The position numbers and the translations under genes were made by a program. A DNA stretch of 64,000 nt from Allohahella sp002354735 (GTDB lineage Bacteria; Pseudomonadota; Gammaproteobacteria; Pseudomonadales; Oleiphilaceae), in contig NZ_CP172312.1 of the NCBI RefSeq assembly GCF_047946665.1, positions 3,410,001 to 3,474,000 of the forward strand, in the 5' to 3' direction. Every line of letters starts with the position of its first letter. Position 1 is the stretch's first letter. The notes under the pieces were generated by a model. That model was not told the origin of the DNA. It was given only the letters and a program-made list of their open reading frames with translations, and did no database searches. This document shows, piece after piece, positions 15,993-24,903 of this stretch.

Positions 15993-16012
15993 TAATAATC
16001 AATAGCTTATTA
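15993..16012. promoter_or_regulatory. AT-rich inverted repeat in the divergent promoter region
   Basis: TAATAA and TTATTA are separated by 8 bases. This is the only marked element in the roughly 290-bp gene-free region between the holin-type gene and the YflT-like gene, which is otherwise AT-rich. It could be an operator or simply an AT-rich promoter. Confidence 0.3.
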
Positions 16013-16190
16013 TGGAGCAGTTTATATTTGTGGAGATGAGCGGCGGAAACTGCCGTGGTAACGTGTAGAAAATACAAACTCTGCGCGTTCAGTGTGGCTT
16101 TTCCCCTGCACTACAACCGGAATCTCTCACGTAATTACCTTGAGACAGCAAGCAGTTAGCCCAAAACAACAGCGACAAGAGGTATTGAGA

Positions 16191-16706
16191 ATGACGAACA
16201 AGATCTATGCGGTGGTAAACACGCTTGATGACGCCAAACCGGTCGTCGCTACACTACGTGATGCAGGTTTCAGCGAGGACCACATCGGCGTCGTTTGCAA
16301 GAATGAGAGCGTGGCAGAGAGTGAACTTCCGGAAGCTGACCTTACCCAGACCAGCCAGGTTGGCGATTCGGCCAAACGGGGTGCTGCTGTGGGTGGTGCG
16401 ACAGGTCTCTTGGCGGGACTGGCCGCTGTGGCTTTTCCACCAGCAGGCATTGCTTTGGGTGGAGCGGCATTGGCTGGCATTACAGCCGCAGGTGCCGGCG
16501 TGGGCACCTGGTCCGCCACCATGATCGGCGTCAGTGAGCAGAGCCCCGTGCTGGAAGAGGTGAACTCCGCCGTGGAGGCTGGCAAGGTGCTCATCATGGC
16601 TGAGGGCGAGTCGGGCGACGATGACTCGGCACTCAAGCGCGTGCTGAGGCAGATCGAGACGAATCATTCCGCCGCACTGCAGTCCAGCGGTTTTATAGAA
16701 GCCTGA
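16191..16706 (+). CDS. General stress protein 17M (YflT)-like protein
   Basis: This 171-residue protein has an N-terminal alpha/beta segment, KIYAVVNTLDDAKPVVATLR, resembling the YflT/general stress 17M domain. A Gly/Ala-rich hydrophobic hairpin follows (about 65-110: GAAVGGATGLLAGLAAVAFPP), then an acidic tail. The ATG at 16191 is preceded by AGAGG; upstream codons do not look coding. Such proteins accompany envelope stress genes. It is divergent from the holin-type gene, and the intervening region probably carries both promoters. The molecular role is unknown. Confidence 0.7.
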   Translation: MTNKIYAVVNTLDDAKPVVATLRDAGFSEDHIGVVCKNESVAESELPEADLTQTSQVGDSAKRGAAVGGATGLLAGLAAVAFPPAGIALGGAALAGITAAGAGVGTWSATMIGVSEQSPVLEEVNSAVEAGKVLIMAEGESGDDDSALKRVLRQIETNHSAALQSSGFIEA

Positions 16707-16730
16707 TTGGCAGCCTCAGTCGCCCTGAAT

Positions 16731-16967
16731 TCAGCCCCGTAGCCGGGTGCTGAGTTCGTCCATTGCAACAACCCATTCTGCATCGTCCAGCCAGGCCTGA
16801 CTGAGAAATGCTGCCTGCGACTTATTCCAGAATTCCGCATCGGCGAGTTTCAGATTCTTGTCCAAGGGTCGTTTTTCTCTGATCCAGGCATCAATAGCGG
16901 CATCGCTGCTGTCGAGCCCCAACTGTTCGAACAGTCCGTTAATCGTGTGATGAGTGGAAGTATCCAT
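16731..16967 (-). CDS. DUF2789 family small protein
   Basis: This 78-residue soluble protein fits the DUF2789 family over its whole length: it begins with HHTINGLFEQLGL, continues through LADAEFWNKSQAAFL and ends with a Glu/Asp-rich helix. The family is restricted to gammaproteobacteria and has no known function. It lies convergent to the YflT-like gene and downstream of the flavoprotein gene on the same strand, 53 bp away. Confidence 0.85.
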   Translation of the reverse strand: MDTSTHHTINGLFEQLGLDSSDAAIDAWIREKRPLDKNLKLADAEFWNKSQAAFLSQAWLDDAEWVVAMDELSTRLRG

Positions 16968-17020
16968 GGTCGGCAGTCCTTGTGGTTTTGGCTAAAGAAT
17001 ATGTGACTACTACGTTGAAC

Positions 17021-18484
17021 TCACGAGCCTGGCCCGCAGTCAATATGCTCTTCTATGACAACAGTCGGCCCTGAGAGCAGCTCGCGATCAAGCGCCCTGA
17101 GCGCTGTTCTGAGAATCTCCTCCAGGGTCGGATGGTAAAATGGCAGGTCCAGCATGGCGTCCACCGTCATGCCCTGTTGGAGCACCCATGCCAGTGTATG
17201 CGCGAGATGCTCTGCTGATGGACCAAATATCTCTGCACCGAGGAACTTTGCACTGCCGAAGGCGCCGTAGACGATGAGCTCGCCCCTGTTCCTCCCGAGC
17301 ACCCGCGACCGCCCCTGATTTTCAAAGGAAGCCCTGCCAACGGCATAGCCATTTGGCGCGAGGTGATCGAATTCACTCTTCCAATGGCCGACTCGGGCGA
17401 TCTGTGGGTCGCAAAACACGATGGCGAGCGGCGTACGCCGTTTGCCTGCACGCACCGTTGGCCATGATGCGGCGTTACGACCAGCGATGCGGCCCATATC
17501 CGCAGCTTCATGCAAGAGAGGAATGTCGGTGCTGGCATCGCCCACAATGAAGATATGCTTTTGAGATGTCTGCATCGTGTAGCGGCAGAAAATCGGCTGA
17601 CCTCGATCATCAAGCTCGATGCCAGCCGCGGCGGGATTCAGCACATCCATCGCTGGACGGCGTCCCGTTGCGGCCAGCACATACTCAAAAGTCTCGGTCT
17701 TTTCAGCCGCAGATTCATCCTCCTGAAAGCTGATAGCCACGCCACCATCCACTCGCTTGAGATCGCTCACGTTCGCGCTCGGATGCAGCTTCAGGCCGGC
17801 CTCGATGAAAACCTTTTGAGCCGTGCGCCTGATTTGCTCGTCCTCGATACCGCCGATGCCACCACCGCGGCCAAAGATCCTCACGCGGACACCAAGGCGA
17901 TGCAGGGCCTGCCCCAGCTCGAGCCCGATGATGCCGGCACCGAATACAGCGACTGACGCCGGCAGTGTATCCAGTTCGAATACGTGCTCAGTGGTAATGA
18001 GCCGATCTGCTGCTGGCCGCAGCATGTCAGGGATAAAGGGGGCGGCACCGATGGCTATAATGAACCGCTGGGCACGTATGACGACTGGCTCCGAGGGCTG
18101 GCCCTCGGGCTTGACCTGAACCGTATTGGCATCGATGAAGCTGGCTTGACCCAGAACTTTGTGCGCTTCGGGAAAATCCACCATCGATTCCAGCACGGAA
18201 GACACGAAACGGTCACGTTCGCTTCGCACACGCTGCATGACAGCACGGCCATCCACCTTGTAATTGACATCCCGCAGGCCGAACAGTGGGCTGGCATCCA
18301 CTGCATGCGCGGCCTCTGCCGCGGCGATGAGCAACTTACTTGGCATGCAACCATTTCGGGCGCAGGTCGTACCGTATGCCCCGGCTTCAATGAGACGAAC
18401 AGAATCTGTTTCGGTGACCACACGACGATAGGCGGAGAGGCCCGCAGTACCAGCGCCGATGACTACCACATCTACTTCTTCCAT
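17021..18484 (-). CDS. Dihydrolipoamide-dehydrogenase-like flavoprotein
   Basis: This 487-residue FAD/NAD(P) disulfide oxidoreductase has an N-terminal GxGxxG (VVVIGAGTAGLSA), redox cysteines 41 and 46 in CARNGCMPSK, a second nucleotide fold (FGAGIIGLELGQAL), FAD motif GDAS, and the C-terminal His-Glu in FYHPTLEEIL. All parts for thiol-disulfide transfer are present. No 2-oxoacid dehydrogenase E1/E2 genes are near, so it is not the classical Lpd of those complexes. It lies 49 bp downstream of the molybdopterin oxidoreductase on the same strand and may be co-transcribed. The substrate is unknown. Confidence 0.88.
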   Translation of the reverse strand: MEEVDVVVIGAGTAGLSAYRRVVTETDSVRLIEAGAYGTTCARNGCMPSKLLIAAAEAAHAVDASPLFGLRDVNYKVDGRAVMQRVRSERDRFVSSVLESMVDFPEAHKVLGQASFIDANTVQVKPEGQPSEPVVIRAQRFIIAIGAAPFIPDMLRPAADRLITTEHVFELDTLPASVAVFGAGIIGLELGQALHRLGVRVRIFGRGGGIGGIEDEQIRRTAQKVFIEAGLKLHPSANVSDLKRVDGGVAISFQEDESAAEKTETFEYVLAATGRRPAMDVLNPAAAGIELDDRGQPIFCRYTMQTSQKHIFIVGDASTDIPLLHEAADMGRIAGRNAASWPTVRAGKRRTPLAIVFCDPQIARVGHWKSEFDHLAPNGYAVGRASFENQGRSRVLGRNRGELIVYGAFGSAKFLGAEIFGPSAEHLAHTLAWVLQQGMTVDAMLDLPFYHPTLEEILRTALRALDRELLSGPTVVIEEHIDCGPGS

Positions 18485-18533
18485 CGCATCACACTCCTGG
18501 TTTGGGGACGGCTGCGGTGCCCCATCCGGGACC

Positions 18534-20834
18534 CTAAGCCGCTCTCACCCGCCTTTTTTGAACGGGTGTCAAAGTTACGGGCACAGCGTTCAGAACTGCT
18601 GTGCCGCACAGGGGATCAACCTGCATTTCATCGGTCAGATCATTCACGCTGACGCCGGCGTGTGCCTGCGCGGTCTGCTGCGAGATCCCTGGCCTGGCGT
18701 GACCCCAGCCATGGGGAATGCTGACTACCCCAGGCATGATGCCCTCAGTCACTTCCGCAGGAATTTCAACCCGGCCGACGGCAGAAGTAACTGTCACGTT
18801 CTGCCCGTCTTCCACGCCGAGCCGAGCTGCATCTTCCGGATGAATCATGACCGTACAGCGGTTCTTACCCTTTACCAGGCGAAAGCTGTTGTGCATCCAG
18901 CTATTGTTGCTACGCACGTGACGTCTCCCAATCAACAGGAAGCCGTTATCCAGTTTCTTTCCAGCCTGTGCTTCATAAGACTTGATGAGTTCTGCCACGC
19001 GAGGCAGATCCTGCAGATAGAGTCTGGGGGCGAGGCGGATCTTCTTGCCCTTGGTATAGAGGCGTTCCGGCAAACACGGCCTGAGGGGTCCGAGATCCAG
19101 CCCGTGTGGTTCATTACGAAGTCTGCTGAGCGAAAGATTCTTTTCCGCATTCTGACCAGCACGCAATAGTGGGCCTATCTCCAGCAATTTCCGCAGTGGA
19201 GTCCGTTTGCCAAGGATGGATATGAGCTTGCCTGCCGTCTTGCCCCAGAGCTTGCTGCCTGGCGGCAAACGGCCATAGGGGCCCAATTGCAGGAAGAGAT
19301 CAACCATGCCATCCGGAGTCAGCTTGTGCATGAATTCGAAGCGCGCCTTCGCCGCAATCGAGCTGATAAGATCCCGCGACTCCAGACGACGCGCAAGATT
19401 CAGAAAAATCTCCCAGTCATGCTGACTCCCGTCTGCGGGTTTGAATACTGGACCGGCGTACTTGGTGATATTCCGAACCGCAAGCATCGGAAATATCACG
19501 TCGATGTGGCTTCGCTCAAGCGGACCCGTCGGCGGCAGAATGATATCCGCATGTCGCGACGTTTCAGTCACATACATATCGATGCTTACCATGAAATCGA
19601 GATTGGCGAGCGCCTTGTCGAGTTGCTGGCCATTTGGCGAAGACAAGACCGGGTTGCCGGCGATCATCACCATGGCGCGAATACGCTTGTCACCGGCATC
19701 GGTGATTTCTTCCGCCATGGTCGAGGAAGGCAGCTCGCCGCCAAACTCCGGCAGCTGCCGCACCACAGACTGATATTTATCGAAATGCCCGCTCTGGCCG
19801 GCCAGTGCGCCGAAAGACACCATGTCGACGGCTGGCAGCGTAAACATCATGCCGCCGCGACGATCAAAATGTCCGGTCACAATGTTGAGGCAGTAGACGA
19901 GCCAGGTGCACAACGCCCCATAGGCCTGAACACTGGTGCCGAGCCTGGAGTAGAGAACGGCCTCCGGCGTGGTGGCGAATTCTCGTGCGAGCGTTCGGAT
20001 GGTGCTGGCGTGCACCCCGGTCGGGCCTTCGACGATCTCGGGCGCGTAGCTGTGGCAGGCCAGCTTCAGCAGGTCCAGATCTTCGATATGCTTCTCCAGA
20101 TGCCCGGTGTTCACCAGGTTCTCTGCGAAAATCACGTTCAGCATGGCCAACAGGAAGAGTACATCGGTACCCGGCTTGATAAAGACGTGCTCCGAGGCGA
20201 GCGACGATGTCTCGGTGCTTCGAGGATCGATGGTGACCACTCGACCGCCCTTGGCCAATATGGCCTTCAGGCGATGCGGCATACCAGGCGCCGTCATCAG
20301 GCTGCCGTTGGATGCAGCCGGGTTGCCGCCTATACAGATGAACAGGTCCGTGCGATCGATATCCGGGACAGGAAACAGTGCCTGGTGCCCGAACATTTTC
20401 AGGTTGGCCAGCATATGAGGCAGCTGGTCAAGCGAAGTGGCCGAGAAACGCTTGCGCGTTTTCAGTGCTCGCAGCAGGGGCAGCGAGAAGAGAATGTTGC
20501 CGTGATTATGGACGTTAGGATTACCGAGATATACACCCAGGGCCTTGCTGCCATGTTGATCGCTGATTCGATTGAGGCGTTTTGCAACTTCATCGTAAGC
20601 GGCGTCCCAGCTCATTTTTTCCCAGCCAGATGCCGTTCGACGAACAGGGTGACGAAGTCGATCAGGATCCTGCTGGAGATCCTGGAGGGCGATGGCCTTG
20701 GGGCAGATGTACCCCTTGCTGAACGAGTCCTGATCGTCGCCCTTGATACTGACGACCTTGTCGCCTTCGGTCTCGATCTTGATTCCGCACATGGCTTCGC
20801 AGAGTGTGCAGGTTCTGAAATGGGTGTCTGACAT
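18534..20834 (-). CDS. Molybdopterin-dependent oxidoreductase, FdhF/BisC-type
   Basis: This 766-residue protein carries an N-terminal [4Fe-4S] site (Cys9, 12, 16 and 44), the molybdopterin domains (CIGGNPAASNGSLM, TIDPRSTET, MVMIAGNPVLSSPN) and the C-terminal guanylate-binding domain (EDAARLGVEDGQ, IPHGWGHARPG). There is no Tat signal, so it is cytoplasmic. At the place where formate dehydrogenases carry Cys or selenocysteine I see SATSLDQLPH, with no Cys. The metal ligand may therefore be Ser or Asp, and formate is not a safe guess. No accessory or electron-transfer subunit is next to it except the flavoprotein. Confidence 0.88.
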   Translation of the reverse strand: MSDTHFRTCTLCEAMCGIKIETEGDKVVSIKGDDQDSFSKGYICPKAIALQDLQQDPDRLRHPVRRTASGWEKMSWDAAYDEVAKRLNRISDQHGSKALGVYLGNPNVHNHGNILFSLPLLRALKTRKRFSATSLDQLPHMLANLKMFGHQALFPVPDIDRTDLFICIGGNPAASNGSLMTAPGMPHRLKAILAKGGRVVTIDPRSTETSSLASEHVFIKPGTDVLFLLAMLNVIFAENLVNTGHLEKHIEDLDLLKLACHSYAPEIVEGPTGVHASTIRTLAREFATTPEAVLYSRLGTSVQAYGALCTWLVYCLNIVTGHFDRRGGMMFTLPAVDMVSFGALAGQSGHFDKYQSVVRQLPEFGGELPSSTMAEEITDAGDKRIRAMVMIAGNPVLSSPNGQQLDKALANLDFMVSIDMYVTETSRHADIILPPTGPLERSHIDVIFPMLAVRNITKYAGPVFKPADGSQHDWEIFLNLARRLESRDLISSIAAKARFEFMHKLTPDGMVDLFLQLGPYGRLPPGSKLWGKTAGKLISILGKRTPLRKLLEIGPLLRAGQNAEKNLSLSRLRNEPHGLDLGPLRPCLPERLYTKGKKIRLAPRLYLQDLPRVAELIKSYEAQAGKKLDNGFLLIGRRHVRSNNSWMHNSFRLVKGKNRCTVMIHPEDAARLGVEDGQNVTVTSAVGRVEIPAEVTEGIMPGVVSIPHGWGHARPGISQQTAQAHAGVSVNDLTDEMQVDPLCGTAVLNAVPVTLTPVQKRRVRAA

Positions 20835-20933
20835 GAGGCTTTCCTGGGCTAACGTATTGTTCGTATCGCCACAGGTTATCCCGCAATGCGCCTACTCGGC
20901 AATGTACTATCGTGACAGTCTGGCTTGGCTGGA

Positions 20934-21368
20934 TCAGCTCTCCGGACTGTTCCGCTGTTGAATCCGCTTGGCTACGCTCTGAGCCCGCTCAACGAGTTCC
21001 TCGATGCGCATCAACTGTGCCTGTAATGATTCGCTGCCCTGGCCTTTCTGTGTCGCATCGAACTCGATGCCATACCGGTACTGGCGGCCGACTGTCTTCA
21101 CATGGCGGATGGTGCCGCTGAGTTTCGGGATCATGACGGAGCCCATTTCCATGACCAGCTCCAGACTGAGCAGAATCGACGCGCCTTCCTTCATTCCCTC
21201 AGGCGAAACAATCGAAACACCTTGATGGTTGAAGTCCTGGCTGGACACTTCATCCCAGGACTCACCAAAGAGACCACGCTTGGTTCGCAGTTTCGTTCTC
21301 AGCTCTGCAGAAGGATAGCGGTAGGTTCTACGGCGCTCTTGCCCCTCAGTTGGCGGTACCTGACTCAA
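20934..21368 (-). CDS. PilZ-domain c-di-GMP binding protein
   Basis: This 144-residue protein has a PilZ domain. The arginine motif is in ERRRTYRYP, the second motif is the D/NxSxxG-like DFNHQGVSI, and the late beta-strand YRYGIEF is typical. A short helical C-terminus follows. AAGGAG lies 6 bases before the TTG at 21368, so this start is preferred to the TTG at 21386, which precedes the ribosome site. It could be a receptor for c-di-GMP made by either GGDEF protein of this window. The output partner is unknown. The serine of the second motif is replaced by Asn here. Confidence 0.8.
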   Translation of the reverse strand: MSQVPPTEGQERRRTYRYPSAELRTKLRTKRGLFGESWDEVSSQDFNHQGVSIVSPEGMKEGASILLSLELVMEMGSVMIPKLSGTIRHVKTVGRQYRYGIEFDATQKGQGSESLQAQLMRIEELVERAQSVAKRIQQRNSPES

Positions 21369-21621
21369 CTCGATCTCCTTCGTCAATTATCTTGTCTACG
21401 CCCTGCGGCGGGTTCAGGTTCAGAGAGCGCGTGAACCACTCGGTCGACTGCCGTACCGATCATCCGACCACTCGGCGAAGCAATAGGCAGACTGCACTCA
21501 ATGTTATAGTCTCTGTACCGATAGTCGTCTAATTGGCGGAAGGCGATCTCAAGCAGAATGTGATGTGGCGCACCTTCTTTTTAGACGCCGTTATAACTAA
21601 ACGCGCAGGAAACCCTGGTTC

Positions 21622-22422
21622 ATGTCGATCACACTGAATTCCCGCAGGCTTGGCGACCCGCAATCGCCCCACCTGCTCATGGCCCACGGCCTGTTTGGCT
21701 CGCACGAAAATCTCATGGCCGCGGCGCGCATTCTAGGTGAGCATTACTGCATCCATCTGCTCGACTTGCGCAACCATGGTCAGTCGCCCCACTGTGAAAC
21801 CATGAGCTATCCGGAAATGGCTGATGATGTGATGCAGTACATGGACGAGCAGGGGCTGTCCTCGACGTTCGTACTGGGTCACTCCATGGGCGGAAAAGTC
21901 ATGATGCAGTTGGCTCTTGATCATCCTGAGCGGGTTGCTGCACTGGTCGTGGCAGATATTTCACCAGTCACTTACCCGCCGCATCACAACGCCATTCTGG
22001 ATGGGCTGAAGGCGATGGTTCTGAGCGACATCGGCAGCAGACGGGACGCTGACGCCGCATTAAGCAGCTTTGAGCCGAATCCCGCAGTTCGCCAGTTTCT
22101 GCTGAAGAACCTACAGCGCCGCGACCATGATGACGACGAACGCACGCCTACACGCTATATATGGCGGCTGAATCTCGATGCGATAGTACGCTCCTACGAT
22201 CTGTTGGCAGAAGCCCCTGTATTTGAAGTGGCTTATAAGGGACCCACTCTGTTCATCAAGGGCGGCGACTCAGCCTATATCCAGAAGAAACATCAGGAGA
22301 CCATCATGACCATGTTTCCGAAAGCCCAAGTCCGTATCATGCCCGGCACCAACCACTGGTTACACGCCGAGAAGCCGGACCTGTTCAGCGGCATCGTGAG
22401 GCGCTTTCTCGATGAGCTCTGA
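21622..22422 (+). CDS. Alpha/beta hydrolase, YbfF-type esterase
   Basis: This 266-residue cytoplasmic esterase has the oxyanion motif MAHGLFGSHENL, nucleophile elbow GHSMGGK, an acidic residue following the sixth strand, and the catalytic His in GTNHWLHAEKP. It matches the YbfF thioesterase/esterase family in size and motifs. The ATG has GCAGGA about 13 bases upstream. Its end overlaps the asparaginase gene by 11 bp, so the two are co-transcribed. The natural substrate of YbfF is not settled. Confidence 0.88.
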   Translation: MSITLNSRRLGDPQSPHLLMAHGLFGSHENLMAAARILGEHYCIHLLDLRNHGQSPHCETMSYPEMADDVMQYMDEQGLSSTFVLGHSMGGKVMMQLALDHPERVAALVVADISPVTYPPHHNAILDGLKAMVLSDIGSRRDADAALSSFEPNPAVRQFLLKNLQRRDHDDDERTPTRYIWRLNLDAIVRSYDLLAEAPVFEVAYKGPTLFIKGGDSAYIQKKHQETIMTMFPKAQVRIMPGTNHWLHAEKPDLFSGIVRRFLDEL

Positions 22423-23509
22423 GACGCTGCCAATCGGGCTACTCTATACCGGCGGCACCATCGGGATGGACCTTGGGCCTAAGGGCCTGACCATCACCTC
22501 GGATGCCGCCGAGTTTGAGGCAAGGCTACGGTCAAGGCTGCCAGCAGACTGCCCGGCCTTCAGCAGACTGGATGCTGAAATTCCTCTAATGGATAGCAGC
22601 AATGCACAGCCCGCAGACTGGCTGTTACTGGCGCGGCTCATTTACCAGCATCGCGAACGCTTTTCCGGCTTCCTGGTGTTGACCGGCACAGATACCATGG
22701 CCTACACCGCCTCTGCCTTGAGCTTCCTACTACATGGCCTGGACCTTCCAGTCGTGCTGACTGGTGCGCAGAAGCCACTCGGGAACGCACGGAACCTTGA
22801 AGAGCCAGGCGATGCCGTCTCAAATGTCAGCGGGGCGCTCAAGTTCTGTAGGGCCCTGGCGAACAGGCCCTCGCCCAATGCCTTGGTAAGCTGCGTGTTC
22901 CTGGCCTTCGACGGCCTCCTGTTTCGAGGCAACTGCGCGCGCAAGGTCGATTCTCGGCGCTTTCATGCCTTCGATAGCCCCAATCTACGACCGGTTGCTT
23001 GCCAGACGGGGGATCAGCTCCGCCTGGACGAGAAACTGCTGTATCGGGCCAGCGGAGTGGAGGCGACCGGACCATCGCTTGAGCAGCGGCTTCAGGCCCT
23101 AGACGCTTGTGCAAACTGGAATACTGCCACTGTGGCGAGCTGCTTTCTGCTGCCGGGCGCCGCAGCACGACAGCTGGAAACCGCCGTCTGGTCTGGTTGT
23201 CGGGCCCTGCTCCTTTTCAGCTTCGGCTTTGGCAACGTACCTTCGGAAATTAAGTCACTGTCAAACCACCTGGCCACGCTGAAACAGCAGGGGATACTCA
23301 TGCTGAACACCACCCAATGTCTGTCGGGCGGCGTCGGTGGCGGCTACGAGGCCGGTCAGGCGCTGCAAGGCCTCGGCGTTCGGTCGGCAGGACTGATGAC
23401 CCCGGAGGCCGCATTCACGAAATTGCACCTTCTGGCTAATCTGCCACAGCTCTACCCACCTACCATGCTTGACACAGATTTGTGCGGTGAACAGAACGTA
23501 GCGGTTTAA
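22412..23509 (+). CDS. Type I-like L-asparaginase
   Basis: This 365-residue protein of the asparaginase/glutaminase family begins with the first catalytic Thr motif LLYTGGTIGMD. It contains the second motif VLTGTDTMAYTASAL and the Lys of TGAQKPL. There is no signal peptide, so it is the cytoplasmic type. It hydrolyses L-asparagine to aspartate and ammonia. The ATG lies inside the end of the esterase gene, four codons before its stop, which suggests coupling. Confidence 0.87.
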   Translation: MSSETLPIGLLYTGGTIGMDLGPKGLTITSDAAEFEARLRSRLPADCPAFSRLDAEIPLMDSSNAQPADWLLLARLIYQHRERFSGFLVLTGTDTMAYTASALSFLLHGLDLPVVLTGAQKPLGNARNLEEPGDAVSNVSGALKFCRALANRPSPNALVSCVFLAFDGLLFRGNCARKVDSRRFHAFDSPNLRPVACQTGDQLRLDEKLLYRASGVEATGPSLEQRLQALDACANWNTATVASCFLLPGAAARQLETAVWSGCRALLLFSFGFGNVPSEIKSLSNHLATLKQQGILMLNTTQCLSGGVGGGYEAGQALQGLGVRSAGLMTPEAAFTKLHLLANLPQLYPPTMLDTDLCGEQNVAV

Positions 23510-23648
23510 CTTGCCAAGCTTGTCCAATTCAGAGATGCTGGACTTTAGTACATTTACCTATCCCATCCGGATGGCATAATCTGGTTATGTAGCGCGTCCA
23601 GACGGCACGGCAAATGTCGGACACATCATGTACAGCTGAGGTTTTATA

Positions 23649-24284
23649 ATGAACACGACGTTGTTTGGCGATGAGGTGGCGAGCGTTCTACCCTCGATAT
23701 TGGTCATGTATGGCTGTCTGCAGAACCGCAAGGACGCTGACGCCTGTGCCTTACCCGGCGGCAGTGTAGAAAACAGTTATCCGGTCGAAATTGGGGTGAT
23801 GCGCTCTGATGGAGACGCATTCTGTGCTCTGATCCAGCCGTGCCAACACTGGAAACAGCTGCCGGAAACCGCTTCGAATGTGCATTACATATCGCCTGGT
23901 CTGATCCATCGTCACGGCATGACTGTGGAGGCTGTAGCTGAAGGTCTCAATCACAGGTTTTCCGGGCTTACGCTCTACAGCGAGCAGCTCGATCAACACA
24001 CGACATGGCTCGACATGATTTTCGATGCTGCAGATATTCGTCGTGAGTTCGATATCGTGGACCTGGCGTCAATGCTGACCACCCGCCAGAAGGACATCTG
24101 GCCTGCCACGGCAAAGCGGGTACGCCAGATGCTGGGTTTCACCCGCCAACGTGCCAGTTCCGACGCGCGCATACTGCAGACGACTTTCCACTGGACCTTG
24201 AATAATGAAGCGTTCCACAGTGACAGGCCTGCTCTGTCGCGGGTCGTGGCGCCGCGCAAGACGTTCAACCAGGGCGTCGCCTGA
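23649..24284 (+). CDS. DnaQ-like exonuclease-fold protein lacking an obvious catalytic motif
   Basis: This 211-residue protein resembles a group of small 3'-5' exonuclease-like (RNase H fold) proteins. NSYPVEIGVMRSDGD matches the first strands, HYISPGLIHRHGM the HGI helix, and GLTLYSEQLDQHTTWLDMIF the second acidic block. The usual first-strand Asp-x-Glu is not evident: the residues before NSYPVEIG are Gly, Ser, Val and Glu. The second-block Asp is replaced by Glu or shifted. It may be an inactivated member or a diverged nuclease. It stands alone, with its own upstream spacer. Confidence 0.55.
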   Translation: MNTTLFGDEVASVLPSILVMYGCLQNRKDADACALPGGSVENSYPVEIGVMRSDGDAFCALIQPCQHWKQLPETASNVHYISPGLIHRHGMTVEAVAEGLNHRFSGLTLYSEQLDQHTTWLDMIFDAADIRREFDIVDLASMLTTRQKDIWPATAKRVRQMLGFTRQRASSDARILQTTFHWTLNNEAFHSDRPALSRVVAPRKTFNQGVA

Positions 24285-24545
24285 CGCTTTACAGGCTGTG
24301 GCCGGCCCTGTCGTCCTGACTGACGATCCGCCACAGACCGTGCCTGCCGACAGCAGTCGAGCAGGCAAATACCGGCTAAGTCTTTATACCTACAAAATAA
24401 AAGCCTTGTTCACAATCTTTTATTCCTGTTAAAACTGTCTAAACTTGAGCTGGATCGATCAATAATACATTGCTGGACTAGCGACGTATCATTCTCGAAC
24501 ACACAGTTCTTCTCGACCATTTGCAAATTTTCACGGGGATACTTC

Positions 24546-24833
24546 ATGAATAGATTTCTAGCCTCCAGTCTGATGATCGGCTCACTGGCACTTGTTGGTT
24601 GTGCGAGCACACCTGACGACGAAGCAGCCGGCAGCTCAGCGATGCAAACCGCCGAGAGCGCACAGTCAACTGCCGATACTGCATCCGGTAAGGCAGACAA
24701 GGCGCAGAAGCGTGCTGATGAAGCCTACAAGAAGGCCGAAGAAGCAATGGCTGCAGCAGTAGCTGCTCAGCGTGCTGCCGAGCAGGCCAGCCAGCGTGCC
24801 GATCGCATGATGGAAAAGTCTAGCCGTAAGTAA
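24546..24833 (+). CDS. Lpp/OprI-type major outer membrane lipoprotein
   Basis: This 95-residue lipoprotein has lipobox LVGC with Cys19, followed by a Ser/Thr/Asp linker and an alanine-zipper coiled coil (about 35-90; heptads rich in Ala and Lys), ending in Lys. A C-terminal Lys is the residue that L,D-transpeptidases join to peptidoglycan in Lpp. An L,D-transpeptidase gene lies directly downstream on the opposite strand. A strong terminator follows the gene and an AT-rich promoter region precedes it, both expected for an abundant lipoprotein. Confidence 0.88.
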   Translation: MNRFLASSLMIGSLALVGCASTPDDEAAGSSAMQTAESAQSTADTASGKADKAQKRADEAYKKAEEAMAAAVAAQRAAEQASQRADRMMEKSSRK

Positions 24834-24849
24834 GACTAAGTATTCAAAG

Positions 24850-24884
24850 AGCGGCTGTCGTTAATTCGCCAGCCGCTTTTTTTT
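24850..24884 (+). terminator. Rho-independent terminator of the lipoprotein gene
   Basis: The perfect 8-bp stem AGCGGCTG/CAGCCGCT has a 12-base loop and is followed by a run of eight T. It lies 17 bp after the lipoprotein stop. On the other strand it falls just past the transpeptidase stop but lacks a good T run there. Confidence 0.92.
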
Positions 24885-24903
24885 GCCCGCCTTCAACTGG
24901 GTC

